A DNA stretch of 64,000 nt, from IMG/VR virus record IMGVR_UViG_3300037189_006220, positions 56,519 through 120,518 of that record; one strand, written 5' to 3'. Positions within the stretch are counted from its first letter, which is position 1. Each line of letters begins with the position of its first letter. This DNA comes from a virus. This document shows, one piece after another, positions 12,479 to 20,972 of this stretch. The position numbers were made by a program, and so were the translations under genes. Below the pieces are notes generated by a model. It made no database searches and had not been told where the DNA came from. It saw only the letters and a list, made by a program, of their open reading frames with translations.

Positions 12479-12552
12479 TCGGGATGACAGGACTTGAACC
12501 TGCGACATCCTGTTCCCAAAACAGGCACTCTACCAAGCTGAGCTACATCCCG
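12479..12552 (-). tRNA. tRNA-Pro (UGG)
   Basis: Acceptor CGGGATG/CATCCCG, anticodon arm CCTGT-TTTGGGA-ACAGG (anticodon TGG), T loop TTCAAGT. CCA not encoded; the FkbM start codon follows after one base. Confidence 0.93.
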
Positions 12553-12553
12553 G

Positions 12554-12640
12554 CGGAAGTGACAGGATTCGAACCTGCGGTTGGCTTTCACCAACTCTTG
12601 TTTTCAAGACAAGCACCATAAGCCTCTCGGTCACACTTCC
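12554..12640 (-). tRNA. tRNA-Ser (UGA)
   Basis: Acceptor GGAAGTG/CACTTCC, anticodon arm CTTGT-CTTGAAA-ACAAG (anticodon TGA), long variable arm GTTGGTGAAAGCCAAC, T loop TTCGAAT. One base separates it from tRNA-Pro. Confidence 0.94.
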
Positions 12641-12666
12641 AAGAAAAGCCTAGCATAAGAATAAAA

Positions 12667-12714
12667 CAGAACCCCCTCACCGCCTATAAATAGATATCGG
12701 AATTGGGGGTTCTG
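12667..12714 (-). terminator. Terminator upstream of the tRNA-Ser unit
   Basis: CAGAACCCCC (12667-12676) pairs with GGGGGTTCTG (12705-12714); read from the minus strand it is followed by TTTTATTC. It isolates the tRNA-Ser/Pro/FkbM/Leu/thyX run from the tRNA-Gly unit. Confidence 0.75.
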
Positions 12715-12868
<154 letters not shown>

Positions 12869-12873
12869 GTACA

Positions 12874-12909
12874 AACCCCCGGCACTCTTTCGAGCTTGTT
12901 CCGGGGGTT
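12874..12909. terminator. Hairpin terminator between tRNA-Gly and the RNA candidate
   Basis: AACCCCCGG (12874-12882) pairs with CCGGGGGTT (12901-12909) around an 18-base loop. On the minus strand the stem is followed by TGTACGCGG, with no T run, so it may act as a processing hairpin instead of a terminator. Confidence 0.5.
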
Positions 12910-12916
12910 ATAAGTG

Positions 12917-13090
12917 TGAGTGGGTGGATTGCGTTTTACCACCACGGGTTTCCAGCAGAACATTAGTATGTACCGCACCCGACCACCTCTTTTACCCGCT
13001 AAGGCAGGGCGCTAACCCGAGGTGTGCTTTAGGCTCCTACTGGAAGAGCACATTCAGCCATCACTCCGCTCAACCCGTCGGTCTTGCGTT
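12917..13090 (-). ncRNA. Unassigned structured RNA candidate in the tRNA cluster
   Basis: About 170 bases between tRNA-Gly and tRNA-Tyr hold no ORF or tRNA but fold well on the minus strand. Stems visible are GAGTG/CACTC closing the whole (with TGG/CCA inside), TGTGCT/AGCACA, CACCTC/GAGGTG, and CGGGT/ACCCG enclosing ACAT/ATGT. CGGGT recurs four times, so alternative pairings exist. The T4 tRNA cluster also carries stable RNAs of unknown role, which makes a phage ncRNA here plausible. It could instead be a decayed pair of tRNAs. Confidence 0.4.
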
Positions 13091-13129
13091 ATATATATGG
13101 TAACACATAAAAATAAATAGTGCAACTGG

Positions 13130-13214
13130 TGGTGGCGGATGAGAGATTTGCACTCCCGAAGGGGAACCCAGCTGATTTACAGTCAGCCCTCGTTGGCTAC
13201 TTGAGTAATCCGCC
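13130..13214 (-). tRNA. tRNA-Tyr (GUA)
   Basis: Acceptor GGCGGAT/ATCCGCC, anticodon arm GCTGA-CTGTAAA-TCAGC (anticodon GTA), long variable arm CCCCTTCGGGA, discriminator A and an encoded CCA (13130-13132). A TACACT box at 13225-13230 upstream could be its promoter. Confidence 0.93.
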
Positions 13215-13239
13215 GTAAGAATTTAGTGTACCACAGCAC

Positions 13240-13269
13240 AAAAAGCCCCGGAACTTCCCGAAGCTTTTT
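13240..13269. terminator. Bidirectional hairpin upstream of tRNA-Tyr
   Basis: AAAAAGC (13240-13246) pairs with GCTTTTT (13263-13269), giving T runs on both strands. Confidence 0.6.
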
Positions 13270-13360
13270 GGCATACAACCCCACACGAAGCCGAAATGTA
13301 AGAGCGTACAAACAGCTCCACCTCGTGGTTGGTCGTATATTAATATTAGCGTAAAGAAAA

Positions 13361-13386
13361 CCCCGCAACAATTTCTTGTTACGGGG
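13361..13386 (-). terminator. Terminator of the lysis/tail-fibre operon
   Basis: CCCCG-c-AACAA, TTTC loop, TTGTT-a-CGGGG; on the minus strand it is followed by TTTTCTTT. It lies 18 bases after the holin stop and ends the 14-kb minus-strand run. Confidence 0.85.
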
Positions 13387-13403
13387 CAGTCTTATGATGC
13401 TAC

Positions 13404-13688
13404 TTAGTTATTGGGATTCCACGTAGCAGTGGGGGTTGCGGTGGTAGCTGGAGCCGAAGCTGAAGCAGTAGCACCGCTCAGGTCGGGCTGTGCAGGAAGA
13501 ACAGCCACGATACTTGTTAGAACTGAAATAACACCAGCGATAATCGCACTACCAGCAACTGGTACAAGCGACCCATCGAAGAGGTTAGATACAGATGCAG
13601 TTGTAAACACAGCAAGGAAAGTCTGAATGACAGTCTTGAGTGCACGTTCTCCAGCATACTGCCAGAATGTTTTTGTGAGGATAGTCAC
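13404..13688 (-). CDS. Phage holin, r1t-like
   Basis: 94 residues starting at a GTG. An N-terminal segment (TFWQYAGERALKTVIQTFLA) and two hydrophobic helices (about 22-34 and 44-65, the latter AGSAIIAGVISVLTSIVAVL) are followed by an Ala/Thr/Pro-rich tail. The WxYAGERAxKTxxQTxL opening is the hallmark of holins found next to endolysins in many actinobacteriophages. It permeabilises the membrane for the endolysin encoded just upstream. Confidence 0.88.
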   Translation of the reverse strand: MTILTKTFWQYAGERALKTVIQTFLAVFTTASVSNLFDGSLVPVAGSAIIAGVISVLTSIVAVLPAQPDLSGATASASAPATTATPTATWNPNN

Positions 13689-13704
13689 GGTAACTCCTTA
13701 TTTA

Positions 13705-14370
13705 TTAGCGAAGAGGCGAGCCAGCACGTTGCATGGCTGCATAGGTTTGCGGTCCGGGAACGCCATCAACGGCACCCTTGTAGAGCCAGTGAGCTGCTAG
13801 CCACTTCTGTGTTGCAGTCCACGTTTTTGGTCCAGCGATTCCGTCAACAGTCCCTGAGTATCCCCAATACTGTGCAAGATACCCCTGAAGAGCTTTCCAG
13901 TTACGCTTCTGGATTACACCCGGCTCGGGAATCGGAGCAGGAATACCCACGAAGTGTGCATGCCAAGACTCTGAACCAATGTCGAAAACAAAACCGTGCT
14001 TAGCAAAAATTGCCGTTACAGTTCCGTTATCGTGACCGGGAGATACGTCAGCAGCCTTACCCCAACCGTGGATTGACCCACCGGGATAAGCAGCAGATGG
14101 TGTCTCACCGCGGTGCATACGTCCATACTGAAACCACTGGTTCGACTGACGAGTCGAGGTGAGTCGCTCATCTTTGATGTGCTGGTCAGCAGGAATACCA
14201 AGAGGACGGTAACCCTCATTGATATTGATTTTGATTTTGCTAGCAGCGCACTCAGCAATAGCAGCCTGAAGTGCGTAGGCAACATCGGGCTTGAAATAAT
14301 CGTTCTGTACCCGAATCATTGCGCCGGTAGGGATTTGACCATTTTTGTAGCCACCCCAATTGTCAGCCAT
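13705..14370 (-). CDS. M15 peptidase endolysin with peptidoglycan-binding domain
   Basis: 221 residues. The N-terminal M15/VanY-type zinc peptidase has SIHGWGKAAD (99-108, ligands His101 and Asp108) and ESWHAHF (134-140, His137 with catalytic Glu134). The C-terminal region (about 153-218) is a PG-binding domain with two DGxxGPxT motifs (176 and 202). M15 endolysins cut L-Ala-D-Glu or D-Ala-D-Ala bonds in peptidoglycan. Strong binding site AAGGAG five bases before the ATG. The holin gene follows after 16 bases. Confidence 0.92.
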   Translation of the reverse strand: MADNWGGYKNGQIPTGAMIRVQNDYFKPDVAYALQAAIAECAASKIKININEGYRPLGIPADQHIKDERLTSTRQSNQWFQYGRMHRGETPSAAYPGGSIHGWGKAADVSPGHDNGTVTAIFAKHGFVFDIGSESWHAHFVGIPAPIPEPGVIQKRNWKALQGYLAQYWGYSGTVDGIAGPKTWTATQKWLAAHWLYKGAVDGVPGPQTYAAMQRAGSPLR

Positions 14371-14415
14371 GTTTCTCCTTAGTTGTTGTCTTTTAATTCT
14401 AACAGAGACAGATTA

Positions 14416-14676
14416 CTATTTCTTAGAATCGCTTGTTTCTGCGGTTTCTGTAGCTACAACAGGAACCTCGGCAAGAAGACCCTCGAAGTAGGCAATGATG
14501 CTCTTAATAGCATCAATAGACTGATTCGACTGAGTAAGAAGCTCCTCATTATTTGTGTCTTGAGCGAGCTTTAGATTGAGTTCGTGCTGATATCCCTCGG
14601 CAGCAAACTGAGCAATCTTGCGCTGGAGCAAGATGCTTTTATCTTCGTCTGTGAGGTATGCGTCAAAGTCTGACAT
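14416..14676 (-). CDS. Small helical protein near the lysis genes, 86 aa
   Basis: Mostly helical and acidic (DEDKSILLQRKIAQFAAEGY, then NQSIDAIKSIIAYFEGLL) with a polar Thr/Glu tail. ATG at 14676 follows GGAGAAA. Its place between the endolysin and the tail-fibre set suggests a fibre-associated helper or a lysis accessory; the sequence shows neither. Family not recognised. Confidence 0.6.
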   Translation of the reverse strand: MSDFDAYLTDEDKSILLQRKIAQFAAEGYQHELNLKLAQDTNNEELLTQSNQSIDAIKSIIAYFEGLLAEVPVVATETAETSDSKK

Positions 14677-14720
14677 TTTTTCTCCTAGTAGTAGAAAGTA
14701 TCTAGAAGAATATTATCACA

Positions 14721-15050
14721 CTATTTACCAGAAATGATGGCTTGAATCTCTTCTTGTGTCAGACCAAGAGCAAGAAGTTTTTCGGTAGCAGAAACAATAT
14801 GAGGGTCAACTAGTGGCACATTGCGGATATCTTCATAACTTTTAATCCACGCATTTCCCCACGCAATAGCCTCCTTTTCACTGGCCCAAGCTTCTCCCGT
14901 TTCGGGACTCCAAGGTTGCATTGCGATAATGCCATCTGCACCATCAGTTACAACCGGAAAAACTCCTTCAATACCACGAGAAAATTCAACAATCTGTTCT
15001 TCTGTGTACTGGTAAAAATCTCCAGTACCACTATAAATTTCTACATTCAT
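14721..15050 (-). CDS. Fibre-associated hypothetical protein, 109 aa
   Basis: The N-terminal part is a small alpha/beta domain (NVEIYSGTGDFYQYTEEQIV) with a Trp-rich middle (AMQPWSPETGEAW). The last 20 residues form a short helix pair (LLALGLTQEEIQAIISG) of a type that often ends phage fibre accessory proteins. It follows the beta-propeller fibre gene by 11 bases and is probably a chaperone or small virion part of the receptor-binding complex. Confidence 0.55.
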   Translation of the reverse strand: MNVEIYSGTGDFYQYTEEQIVEFSRGIEGVFPVVTDGADGIIAMQPWSPETGEAWASEKEAIAWGNAWIKSYEDIRNVPLVDPHIVSATEKLLALGLTQEEIQAIISGK

Positions 15051-15061
15051 TTTTACTCCAA

Positions 15062-17314
15062 TTAGATTCGGGGTGCATTGTATCTAGTATCCCAGATACG
15101 GAAATCATTACCATTTGCTCCAACAGTCATAAAACCATTAGTCACAGGATTAAAGTATGACCCAGCTGATGTAGATTTTACTATTCCAGTTGACGCAGAA
15201 AGTCTAGTTGATGCGGGATAATATTTAGAGGCTCCCGTAATAGAGTTCACAATAGCAACACCAGCGTAAGTTTTTCCGTCAGAGTTTAACCCAGTAAAGC
15301 CACCATATAGGTAGACATCAGTTCCATTGACTGCAATTGAGTACCAGTTTGTACTACCTGATGATACCACCACCGGGACGGAAGTAGCTCCTAGTCCTGT
15401 AGTTGCATTAATTACTGCCACACCATTGCATGTAACTCCATTGACTTGAGTGGAGTTTACAATAATATAGAGACTATTTCCTATAACATATGCATCTTGT
15501 ACACCGGCAGTATACCCATACCCATCATATCCGACATTAGTTAATGGGTTTGCCCACACACGAGTAGTTTTATCGTATATATACACACCATGTGGAAAAG
15601 TAGTATTTCCATTTACGGTATCAAAATATCCGCATACATATACGCTATTACCACTTATGAGTACTTTTGTCATAGTAGCATTTTGTGAACCATTACTATC
15701 ATAAAATTGAGTACTAGCAATATATGAACCAGTTGTCGCATTAACGATTACATGACCTGCAAGAGTATACGTTATTGCAAAAGTACTCATCACTCCAACA
15801 ATATGAAGAGCATTATTAGTTGAGTCGTAGGCAACTGAATAAGTAGTACCTCGCCAATAACCACCATTGCCGTCATCTTGATAAGTATTGGCATTAAATG
15901 ACGACAAAGAGCCAGTTACCCCATCTACTGACCCAAGACCGGGTCTAAGAGAACCATTAATATAGCCACCAGAGGAAGCATCTTGCCAACCCATATACAG
16001 AGTGCTATTAACTAAAAAGAAGTATGGAACAGCATCTACAGTCGGGTAAAAACTTGAGACGATTGAACCATCAGAGTATACCGCCCCAATGAGGTACCTC
16101 TCCGCGTAGTCAGTATTTGTGCTGGTACAGGATACTACAACATTTGTCCCATCGTACAAAGCATTGTATACAGCATAAACTTTTGGAGCATAGGTTACGG
16201 CACCAGTAGATGTATCAAACCCAAACAAAGATGATGCGCTATATCCCGAAGGCTTCATCATAGAATTAAGATTAATAGTTGCAACATATAGAGTACTGCC
16301 AACTACAAATAATGCACTGGGACTAAAACTAGCAGAGCTACCTCCTGTAAGAGACAGGGTTGGATTAAAAGAAGTCAAACCAGAACTAATATCAATAGCA
16401 GCCAATCCCGCCCTAGCTACACTACTTACTTGAGTAATTCCAGCACCAGCTACATACAGAACCGTACCACCGAGAGCCATATAGGTGACACCACCAGAAG
16501 CGGAAACAGTCGGATTAAAACTAGTTAAGGCACCAGTAGAAATAGTAAAGGCAGCGACATTTACCCTAGAAGATGCCAGACCAGAGGCAGTAGTAAAAGC
16601 TCCTCCGACATACACGGTATCCCCAGAAACCACCAAACTTCTGACAGTACCCAAACTAGATACGGTACTCGGGCTTGTTGTACCAAGCCAGCTTCCTGTT
16701 GTTGCATTAACAGTGGCTAAACCCGGGGATGAGTTTGCTGATGAACCTATCGTACTAAAAAATCCACCAATAATAAGACTACTACCAGACACCGCTAGTG
16801 CATATACAGCAGGAGCATAAGGACTCGCTCCAAACCCACCGACATCAAAACTTAATACGGAGCCAGTGGTTGAATCCACTGCTACTAGACGGTCTCGCGT
16901 GACACCATTTGCTAATGTAAAACTTCCACCAACATATAGCGTAGTTCCATTTAGATATAGCACTTGAACAGTACCATTCAACGTAAGATTGAATGTCGAG
17001 TCAACTACTCCAGAAGAATTAATTTTTTGTACTGAACCAGCACTACTAAATCCAAGATAGTAGTTACCACTGCCATCAGAAATCATTTTATAGGGAGGAG
17101 TTCCACTATAAAATTTAGAGTTTACAGTTGAGCCACTTACCTTACTTATTCCATTTGCAGTATTGGTATTCCAGATGGCTCTAAAGTTTCCACCTAAATA
17201 TGTAATTCCAGAGGTTTCATCAAAAGCATAGCTATATACACTTCCACTAGAAGCATATTTTGGAATATGTTTTTTAGAACTAGCTACTGGTTGAATTGCA
17301 GGATTTACAGCCAT
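15062..17314 (-). CDS. Tail fibre/adhesin with repeat beta-propeller
   Basis: 750 residues built from repeats of the type TLYVGGSFT...R...AAVDxTTGxLxSFNP (delta-60-like beta-propeller repeats), at least eight of them. Such repeats form a disk that often binds carbohydrate. The start is set at the ATG at 17314, where TAATG overlaps the stop of the upstream gene; a GTG 11 codons earlier is less likely. It is the largest adhesin at the end of the fibre run and a candidate for the receptor-binding tip. Confidence 0.75.
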   Translation of the reverse strand: MAVNPAIQPVASSKKHIPKYASSGSVYSYAFDETSGITYLGGNFRAIWNTNTANGISKVSGSTVNSKFYSGTPPYKMISDGSGNYYLGFSSAGSVQKINSSGVVDSTFNLTLNGTVQVLYLNGTTLYVGGSFTLANGVTRDRLVAVDSTTGSVLSFDVGGFGASPYAPAVYALAVSGSSLIIGGFFSTIGSSANSSPGLATVNATTGSWLGTTSPSTVSSLGTVRSLVVSGDTVYVGGAFTTASGLASSRVNVAAFTISTGALTSFNPTVSASGGVTYMALGGTVLYVAGAGITQVSSVARAGLAAIDISSGLTSFNPTLSLTGGSSASFSPSALFVVGSTLYVATINLNSMMKPSGYSASSLFGFDTSTGAVTYAPKVYAVYNALYDGTNVVVSCTSTNTDYAERYLIGAVYSDGSIVSSFYPTVDAVPYFFLVNSTLYMGWQDASSGGYINGSLRPGLGSVDGVTGSLSSFNANTYQDDGNGGYWRGTTYSVAYDSTNNALHIVGVMSTFAITYTLAGHVIVNATTGSYIASTQFYDSNGSQNATMTKVLISGNSVYVCGYFDTVNGNTTFPHGVYIYDKTTRVWANPLTNVGYDGYGYTAGVQDAYVIGNSLYIIVNSTQVNGVTCNGVAVINATTGLGATSVPVVVSSGSTNWYSIAVNGTDVYLYGGFTGLNSDGKTYAGVAIVNSITGASKYYPASTRLSASTGIVKSTSAGSYFNPVTNGFMTVGANGNDFRIWDTRYNAPRI

Positions 17315-17706
17315 TAGATGATAGCCGTATCTCCCGCGATAAGCCACTCATCTGTGTTGAGCTTAATCGCTGTAATCACAGAATATTGTGCACGGGACTT
17401 AAGGGTCGTATTATTGCGAAGCGTAACTCCAGATGCAGGAGCGACAACAATTTGACCAGCTCCGTATTGAACAAGAGTAATGGTATCTCCAGTGACACCT
17501 AAGCTTTGCGGAATAGTTATAGTGGTACTCGATGCTGAATTAACAAGAATCAATGCTCGTACATCTACGGAACCCAGCGTGGTGTTGGTCGTATATGTTG
17601 TAGTAGCCACATAGGAGTATCCAGAAGTACCAGTCGCACCACTTGCACCTACGGCAACTGCCTCCCAAAGACCAGTAGTAGAGTTGTATTTTTTAAGAAC
17701 TGACAT
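17314..17706 (-). CDS. Small fibre-tip protein, 130 aa
   Basis: Starts MSVLKKYNSTTGLWEAV and ends with a beta-rich C-terminal module (GDTITLVQYGAGQIVVAP to EWLIAGDTAII). The module is shared with the C-terminal half of the 198-aa protein at 20368, including the x-x-QYG and TxW-I-x-G landmarks. The ATG overlaps the previous stop (TAATG), so it is translated with its neighbours. Likely an alternative or accessory tip domain of the tail fibre. Confidence 0.65.
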   Translation of the reverse strand: MSVLKKYNSTTGLWEAVAVGASGATGTSGYSYVATTTYTTNTTLGSVDVRALILVNSASSTTITIPQSLGVTGDTITLVQYGAGQIVVAPASGVTLRNNTTLKSRAQYSVITAIKLNTDEWLIAGDTAII

Positions 17707-18875
17707 TATGCCCACGCTCCAGTAGATGTAGATGTTCCGCTTGAAGATAGTGGGGTAACAATCATATAGTTATCTGCATAAAGTGTCACAACACCGCTTG
17801 TCTGAGCAGCTGCCCAATAGTATGAAGGAATAATTGTTCCAGCAGTAGTAATTTTTAGGATTCCACTTCCGCGAACAAGATAAACCCTACCAGCTGCGCC
17901 AGATGCAGCAGAGAGTGCCATTGAACTTGTTGTAGTTATTGCAGTTGAGGCAATCTGAAACTCGTTAGCTGCACCACCATCAGTAATCGAAGCTGTTCCA
18001 TCCCATGCCAAGGTACCGACCGCAGTACCAGAACCCCTTATGTTAAATGGGAAAGCAGAGGAAACTACAGATGTTGCAACAAGCATCCTCACTGAAAGCT
18101 CGACTCTATATGTTCCCACAGGGAGAGTAATTGTGTCATTTGCAGCTGGAAACAAAGGGTAGTTTGTTGTTGCAGCGACACCAGATGTTCCAACACCAGA
18201 GGTAAAAACTGGAGTAGCAATAGGAGCGCGACCAACGCTTGTGTTGGAAGTTAGTGTAGTTATCGTACCGTCATATTCCACAGCCCCCGCAGCCGGGGTT
18301 GTAATAACTGTACCACTGCTTAGTTTCAATGGCGCGTTTCCACTAGCTCCACCCGTAGATGCGCCCAGTGTTAGCGTCGTATTTCCACCAGTAGTTGCGC
18401 CACCCGTGAGGGTACTAAGACCCGTAACACTTAGCGTAGAGCCAAGGGTGGTTGCACCCGTAGCCCCGAGGGTTGTAGATGCAGATACAGAAGTAGTTGA
18501 AATACCACCATTAGCTGTCAAAGCACCAGTAAGAGTAGTAGTGCTTGTTACCGATAGTGTTCCAGAAGCAGTAATTGATGCGCCACCTAGAGTTCCCGTG
18601 ACCGTCGGAGAAGCGAGAGTCAGTCCCGAAATGGTGGCACTATTAATCCAGTTAGTTCCGTTATACGTTAGTAATTGACCACCCAAGGGCGAGCTAATTA
18701 CTGCATCACTAAGGTCTTGAACCTTTAAAGTTGTGCTTGAAATAGACGTATCAAGCCACAAAAGAGAAGTATCAGCTGGAGCAGTAGCAGCTTGAACAAT
18801 TGCCTGTGCCGTAGCACCGACAATAATTGGCTTCCACGATGATGACGCGGTGTCATAGTATTTTGCGACTGTCAT
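17706..18875 (-). CDS. Tail fibre, repetitive Ser/Thr/Gly-rich, 389 aa
   Basis: The N-terminus carries the module APADTSLLWLDTS...LxVQDLSDAVIxSxxxGQLLTYNGTNWINS, which attaches fibre proteins in this set and recurs at 20368. The middle is a run of short TLTGA/TTTLGST repeats typical of beta-helical shafts, and the C-terminus (from about 235) is a compact beta domain that may bind ligand. Binding site GGAG lies before the ATG. It is followed with overlap by the 130-aa gene. Confidence 0.7.
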   Translation of the reverse strand: MTVAKYYDTASSSWKPIIVGATAQAIVQAATAPADTSLLWLDTSISSTTLKVQDLSDAVISSPLGGQLLTYNGTNWINSATISGLTLASPTVTGTLGGASITASGTLSVTSTTTLTGALTANGGISTTSVSASTTLGATGATTLGSTLSVTGLSTLTGGATTGGNTTLTLGASTGGASGNAPLKLSSGTVITTPAAGAVEYDGTITTLTSNTSVGRAPIATPVFTSGVGTSGVAATTNYPLFPAANDTITLPVGTYRVELSVRMLVATSVVSSAFPFNIRGSGTAVGTLAWDGTASITDGGAANEFQIASTAITTTSSMALSAASGAAGRVYLVRGSGILKITTAGTIIPSYYWAAAQTSGVVTLYADNYMIVTPLSSSGTSTSTGAWA

Positions 18876-18926
18876 TGCCTACTCCATAAATTCTATATAA
18901 CTAAGTATAGATTACTTAGCGGTACT

Positions 18927-19415
18927 TTAGACCGTAGGAAAGATTCTAGGAGTAAATTTTTCCCATTTACGAGCATCTTCATTCCACAAGTATTGTAACC
19001 CATCCGTGGGACGAGGCTCGGGAGCAGACCAGTGGTGGTTTACAGAGTCAAAAATCCACGAAGGGAAAGGTTGCCCCAGATTACTAATATCAAATGTCAA
19101 CAGTTTTTCAAAATAATCAGTACCGTGGATAGCCCAAACCAAGACATCATACGACTTGTTAGGTTCAATGACATCTACACGCTCTGACACAAGGTAGTCT
19201 TGGTCAGTGGAGATGAACTTATTGTCCCCCACAGGGTAGCTCCCTGTGGAAACCGTAGTCTTCCCATCAAGCAAGTTATAGCCAAAACGGAACGGGTCAA
19301 GGAAATCTATCTCCTTGGGAACCGAAAAGAATATATCAAGAAAGGGAGCAACAGCTTCGCTGGTGTCCGATATTACTTCAATATTTTTATTTTCCGTATC
19401 AATAAATATTTTCAT
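18927..19415 (-). CDS. Tail fibre assembly-like protein, 162 aa
   Basis: N-terminal half is a beta domain (FIDTENKNIEVISD ... VWAIHGTDYFEKLLTF). The end, PFPSWIFDSVNHHWSAPEPRPTD followed by LQYLWNEDARKWEKF, carries the WxxP and YxWxExxxxW pattern of phage tail fibre assembly chaperones and fibre C-termini. It overlaps the upstream Gly-rich gene by a shared TAATG. Probably helps fold or cap a neighbouring fibre. Confidence 0.6.
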   Translation of the reverse strand: MKIFIDTENKNIEVISDTSEAVAPFLDIFFSVPKEIDFLDPFRFGYNLLDGKTTVSTGSYPVGDNKFISTDQDYLVSERVDVIEPNKSYDVLVWAIHGTDYFEKLLTFDISNLGQPFPSWIFDSVNHHWSAPEPRPTDGLQYLWNEDARKWEKFTPRIFPTV

Positions 19416-20368
19416 TACAGACTCCTATCTGTGGGGTAGTAAATGATAACGATTCCCGAGCTACCCTGCATATAGTTTGTGTATGGGGTGACATCTCTCC
19501 AACCACCTGTGCCGTCATTAACAGGACCCAATCCTCCATTACCACTGTTTGCAGCTGGAAGTACAGCACTAATATATGTTGTAGTATTTGTATTTGTAGC
19601 ACCACCGTGGGAGTAGGTACCTCCAAGGTCAGGGTTTGTCCATGAGTTTCCGCCGTTGTTACCCCCAGCGGGGTAATTTTGCCCAGCAGAGGTTGCTCCA
19701 CCTCCAGAACCCGCAGAAATTCCAGTTTCAGTTCCGTATCCTCCAGCAAAACCCTGACCTGAAGGACTTGCCGCACCCCCCGGGTACGTGGTAAGCCCTC
19801 CGTTGTCCGGGGAACCACCACCACCACCGCTTCCTCCAGCACTTGCAGGATATGCGGTACCAGACCCGCCAGTTCCATTGTAGTTAAAGTATGTGTTGGG
19901 CGCAGTTCCTCCACGACCACCACCAGTAGCCGTAGCTAACGCACCGATACTACTGTTTCCACCGTTAGTGGGTGCTGGAGTACTGGTCACTGTCCCGCCA
20001 GGACCCACGGTTACTGCATAGCTAGTAGCAGATACCGTCAATAGTGGATTGTTGGGTCCTCCAGAATACAGGGCTGTTCCGCTATACCATAAAAGTCCAC
20101 CAGCTCCACCACCACCACCTACATAGAGCGTGTTTCCGGGGTTAGAATATCCCCAACCACCTGCACCGCCACCAGCAACAACACATGCCTTAACTTTTCC
20201 ACTAGTTGTTCCAATAGAGGATACGGCAAACGTACCACCAGCAGTAAAGGTATGCACTTTATAGGGAACGCCAGCAATAGTTGTAGTGGTTACCGTCCCA
20301 CCCGTGGCAGTAATTGGAGTAAAAGAACTATAACCAGCAGTAAACGTGGCTTGTTGTATGCCAGTCAT
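19415..20368 (-). CDS. Glycine-rich adhesin, 317 aa
   Basis: An N-terminal beta region (TFTAGGTFAVSS) leads into an extremely Gly-rich body with GGG, GGAGG and GGSGGGG runs, as in polyglycine-II sandwich adhesins at the tips of some phage fibres. It ends in a hydrophobic strand (GIVIIYYPTDR). The start at 20368 overlaps the previous stop (TAATG). A host-range determinant is likely. The Gly-rich part has low complexity and may vary between relatives. Confidence 0.75.
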   Translation of the reverse strand: MTGIQQATFTAGYSSFTPITATGGTVTTTTIAGVPYKVHTFTAGGTFAVSSIGTTSGKVKACVVAGGGAGGWGYSNPGNTLYVGGGGGAGGLLWYSGTALYSGGPNNPLLTVSATSYAVTVGPGGTVTSTPAPTNGGNSSIGALATATGGGRGGTAPNTYFNYNGTGGSGTAYPASAGGSGGGGGSPDNGGLTTYPGGAASPSGQGFAGGYGTETGISAGSGGGATSAGQNYPAGGNNGGNSWTNPDLGGTYSHGGATNTNTTTYISAVLPAANSGNGGLGPVNDGTGGWRDVTPYTNYMQGSSGIVIIYYPTDRSL

Positions 20369-20964
20369 TACGAAAGTCCGTTTCCACCAATAATCCATGT
20401 GGTGGCAGCAATCTTAACAAGAGTAGCCATTCCGTACTGTGCCAAGGTTCGAGTACCAGTTGTTCCAGCAGTATTCGCAAAAATCAAAGTATCAGTGGTA
20501 ATAGCAATGTTAGTAGTGACACCCGAGCCATTAATGATAGAAATGGTAGCACCGATAGGAAATGCTACTGACGAGTTCGCAGGAATAGTAATTGTCTGAC
20601 CAGTAACAGTCATATAGACATGCTTACCCGAATCAGAGATGGCAAGAGTATATGAAGCACTCTTTGAGAGCTGTGGCATACCCATAAATCCCACACCGGA
20701 AGCAGCTGTCGCTGCTACACCATCTCGGACAGTAGAAGAGTTTACCCATGCGGTTCCGTTGTACTGTACAAGTTGTCCTGAAGTGGCGGAAGCAATAGTA
20801 ACATCACTAAGGTCATCAAGAGCGAGCTGTCCACCAGTAGATGTTGTATCCATCCAAACAACATTTGGGTCGGTAGGCGCAGTGGAGCCAACAACTACGC
20901 CAGACGATGAGCCACCGATAAGCTCCCAGCCATTAGCTGTTTTTACATATGCATTTCTAGCCAT
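20368..20964 (-). CDS. Tail fibre protein, 198 aa
   Basis: Opens MARNAYVKTANGWELIGG and has the same attachment module as the 389-aa protein (TAPTDPNVVWMDT, LDDLSDVTIASATSGQ, LVQYNGTAWVNSS). The C-terminal half repeats the beta module of the 130-aa protein at 17314 (ATISIINGSG to ATTWIIGGNGLS). So it combines two modules used elsewhere in the set. Binding site AGGA precedes the ATG. Confidence 0.7.
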   Translation of the reverse strand: MARNAYVKTANGWELIGGSSSGVVVGSTAPTDPNVVWMDTTSTGGQLALDDLSDVTIASATSGQLVQYNGTAWVNSSTVRDGVAATAASGVGFMGMPQLSKSASYTLAISDSGKHVYMTVTGQTITIPANSSVAFPIGATISIINGSGVTTNIAITTDTLIFANTAGTTGTRTLAQYGMATLVKIAATTWIIGGNGLS

Positions 20965-20972
20965 TTTATGTC

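Noticed and set aside
12478-12594. N-terminal extension of the FkbM ORF by 39 codons
   Set aside because: The codons are the bodies of tRNA-Pro and tRNA-Ser read through; two clean cloverleaves explain them fully.
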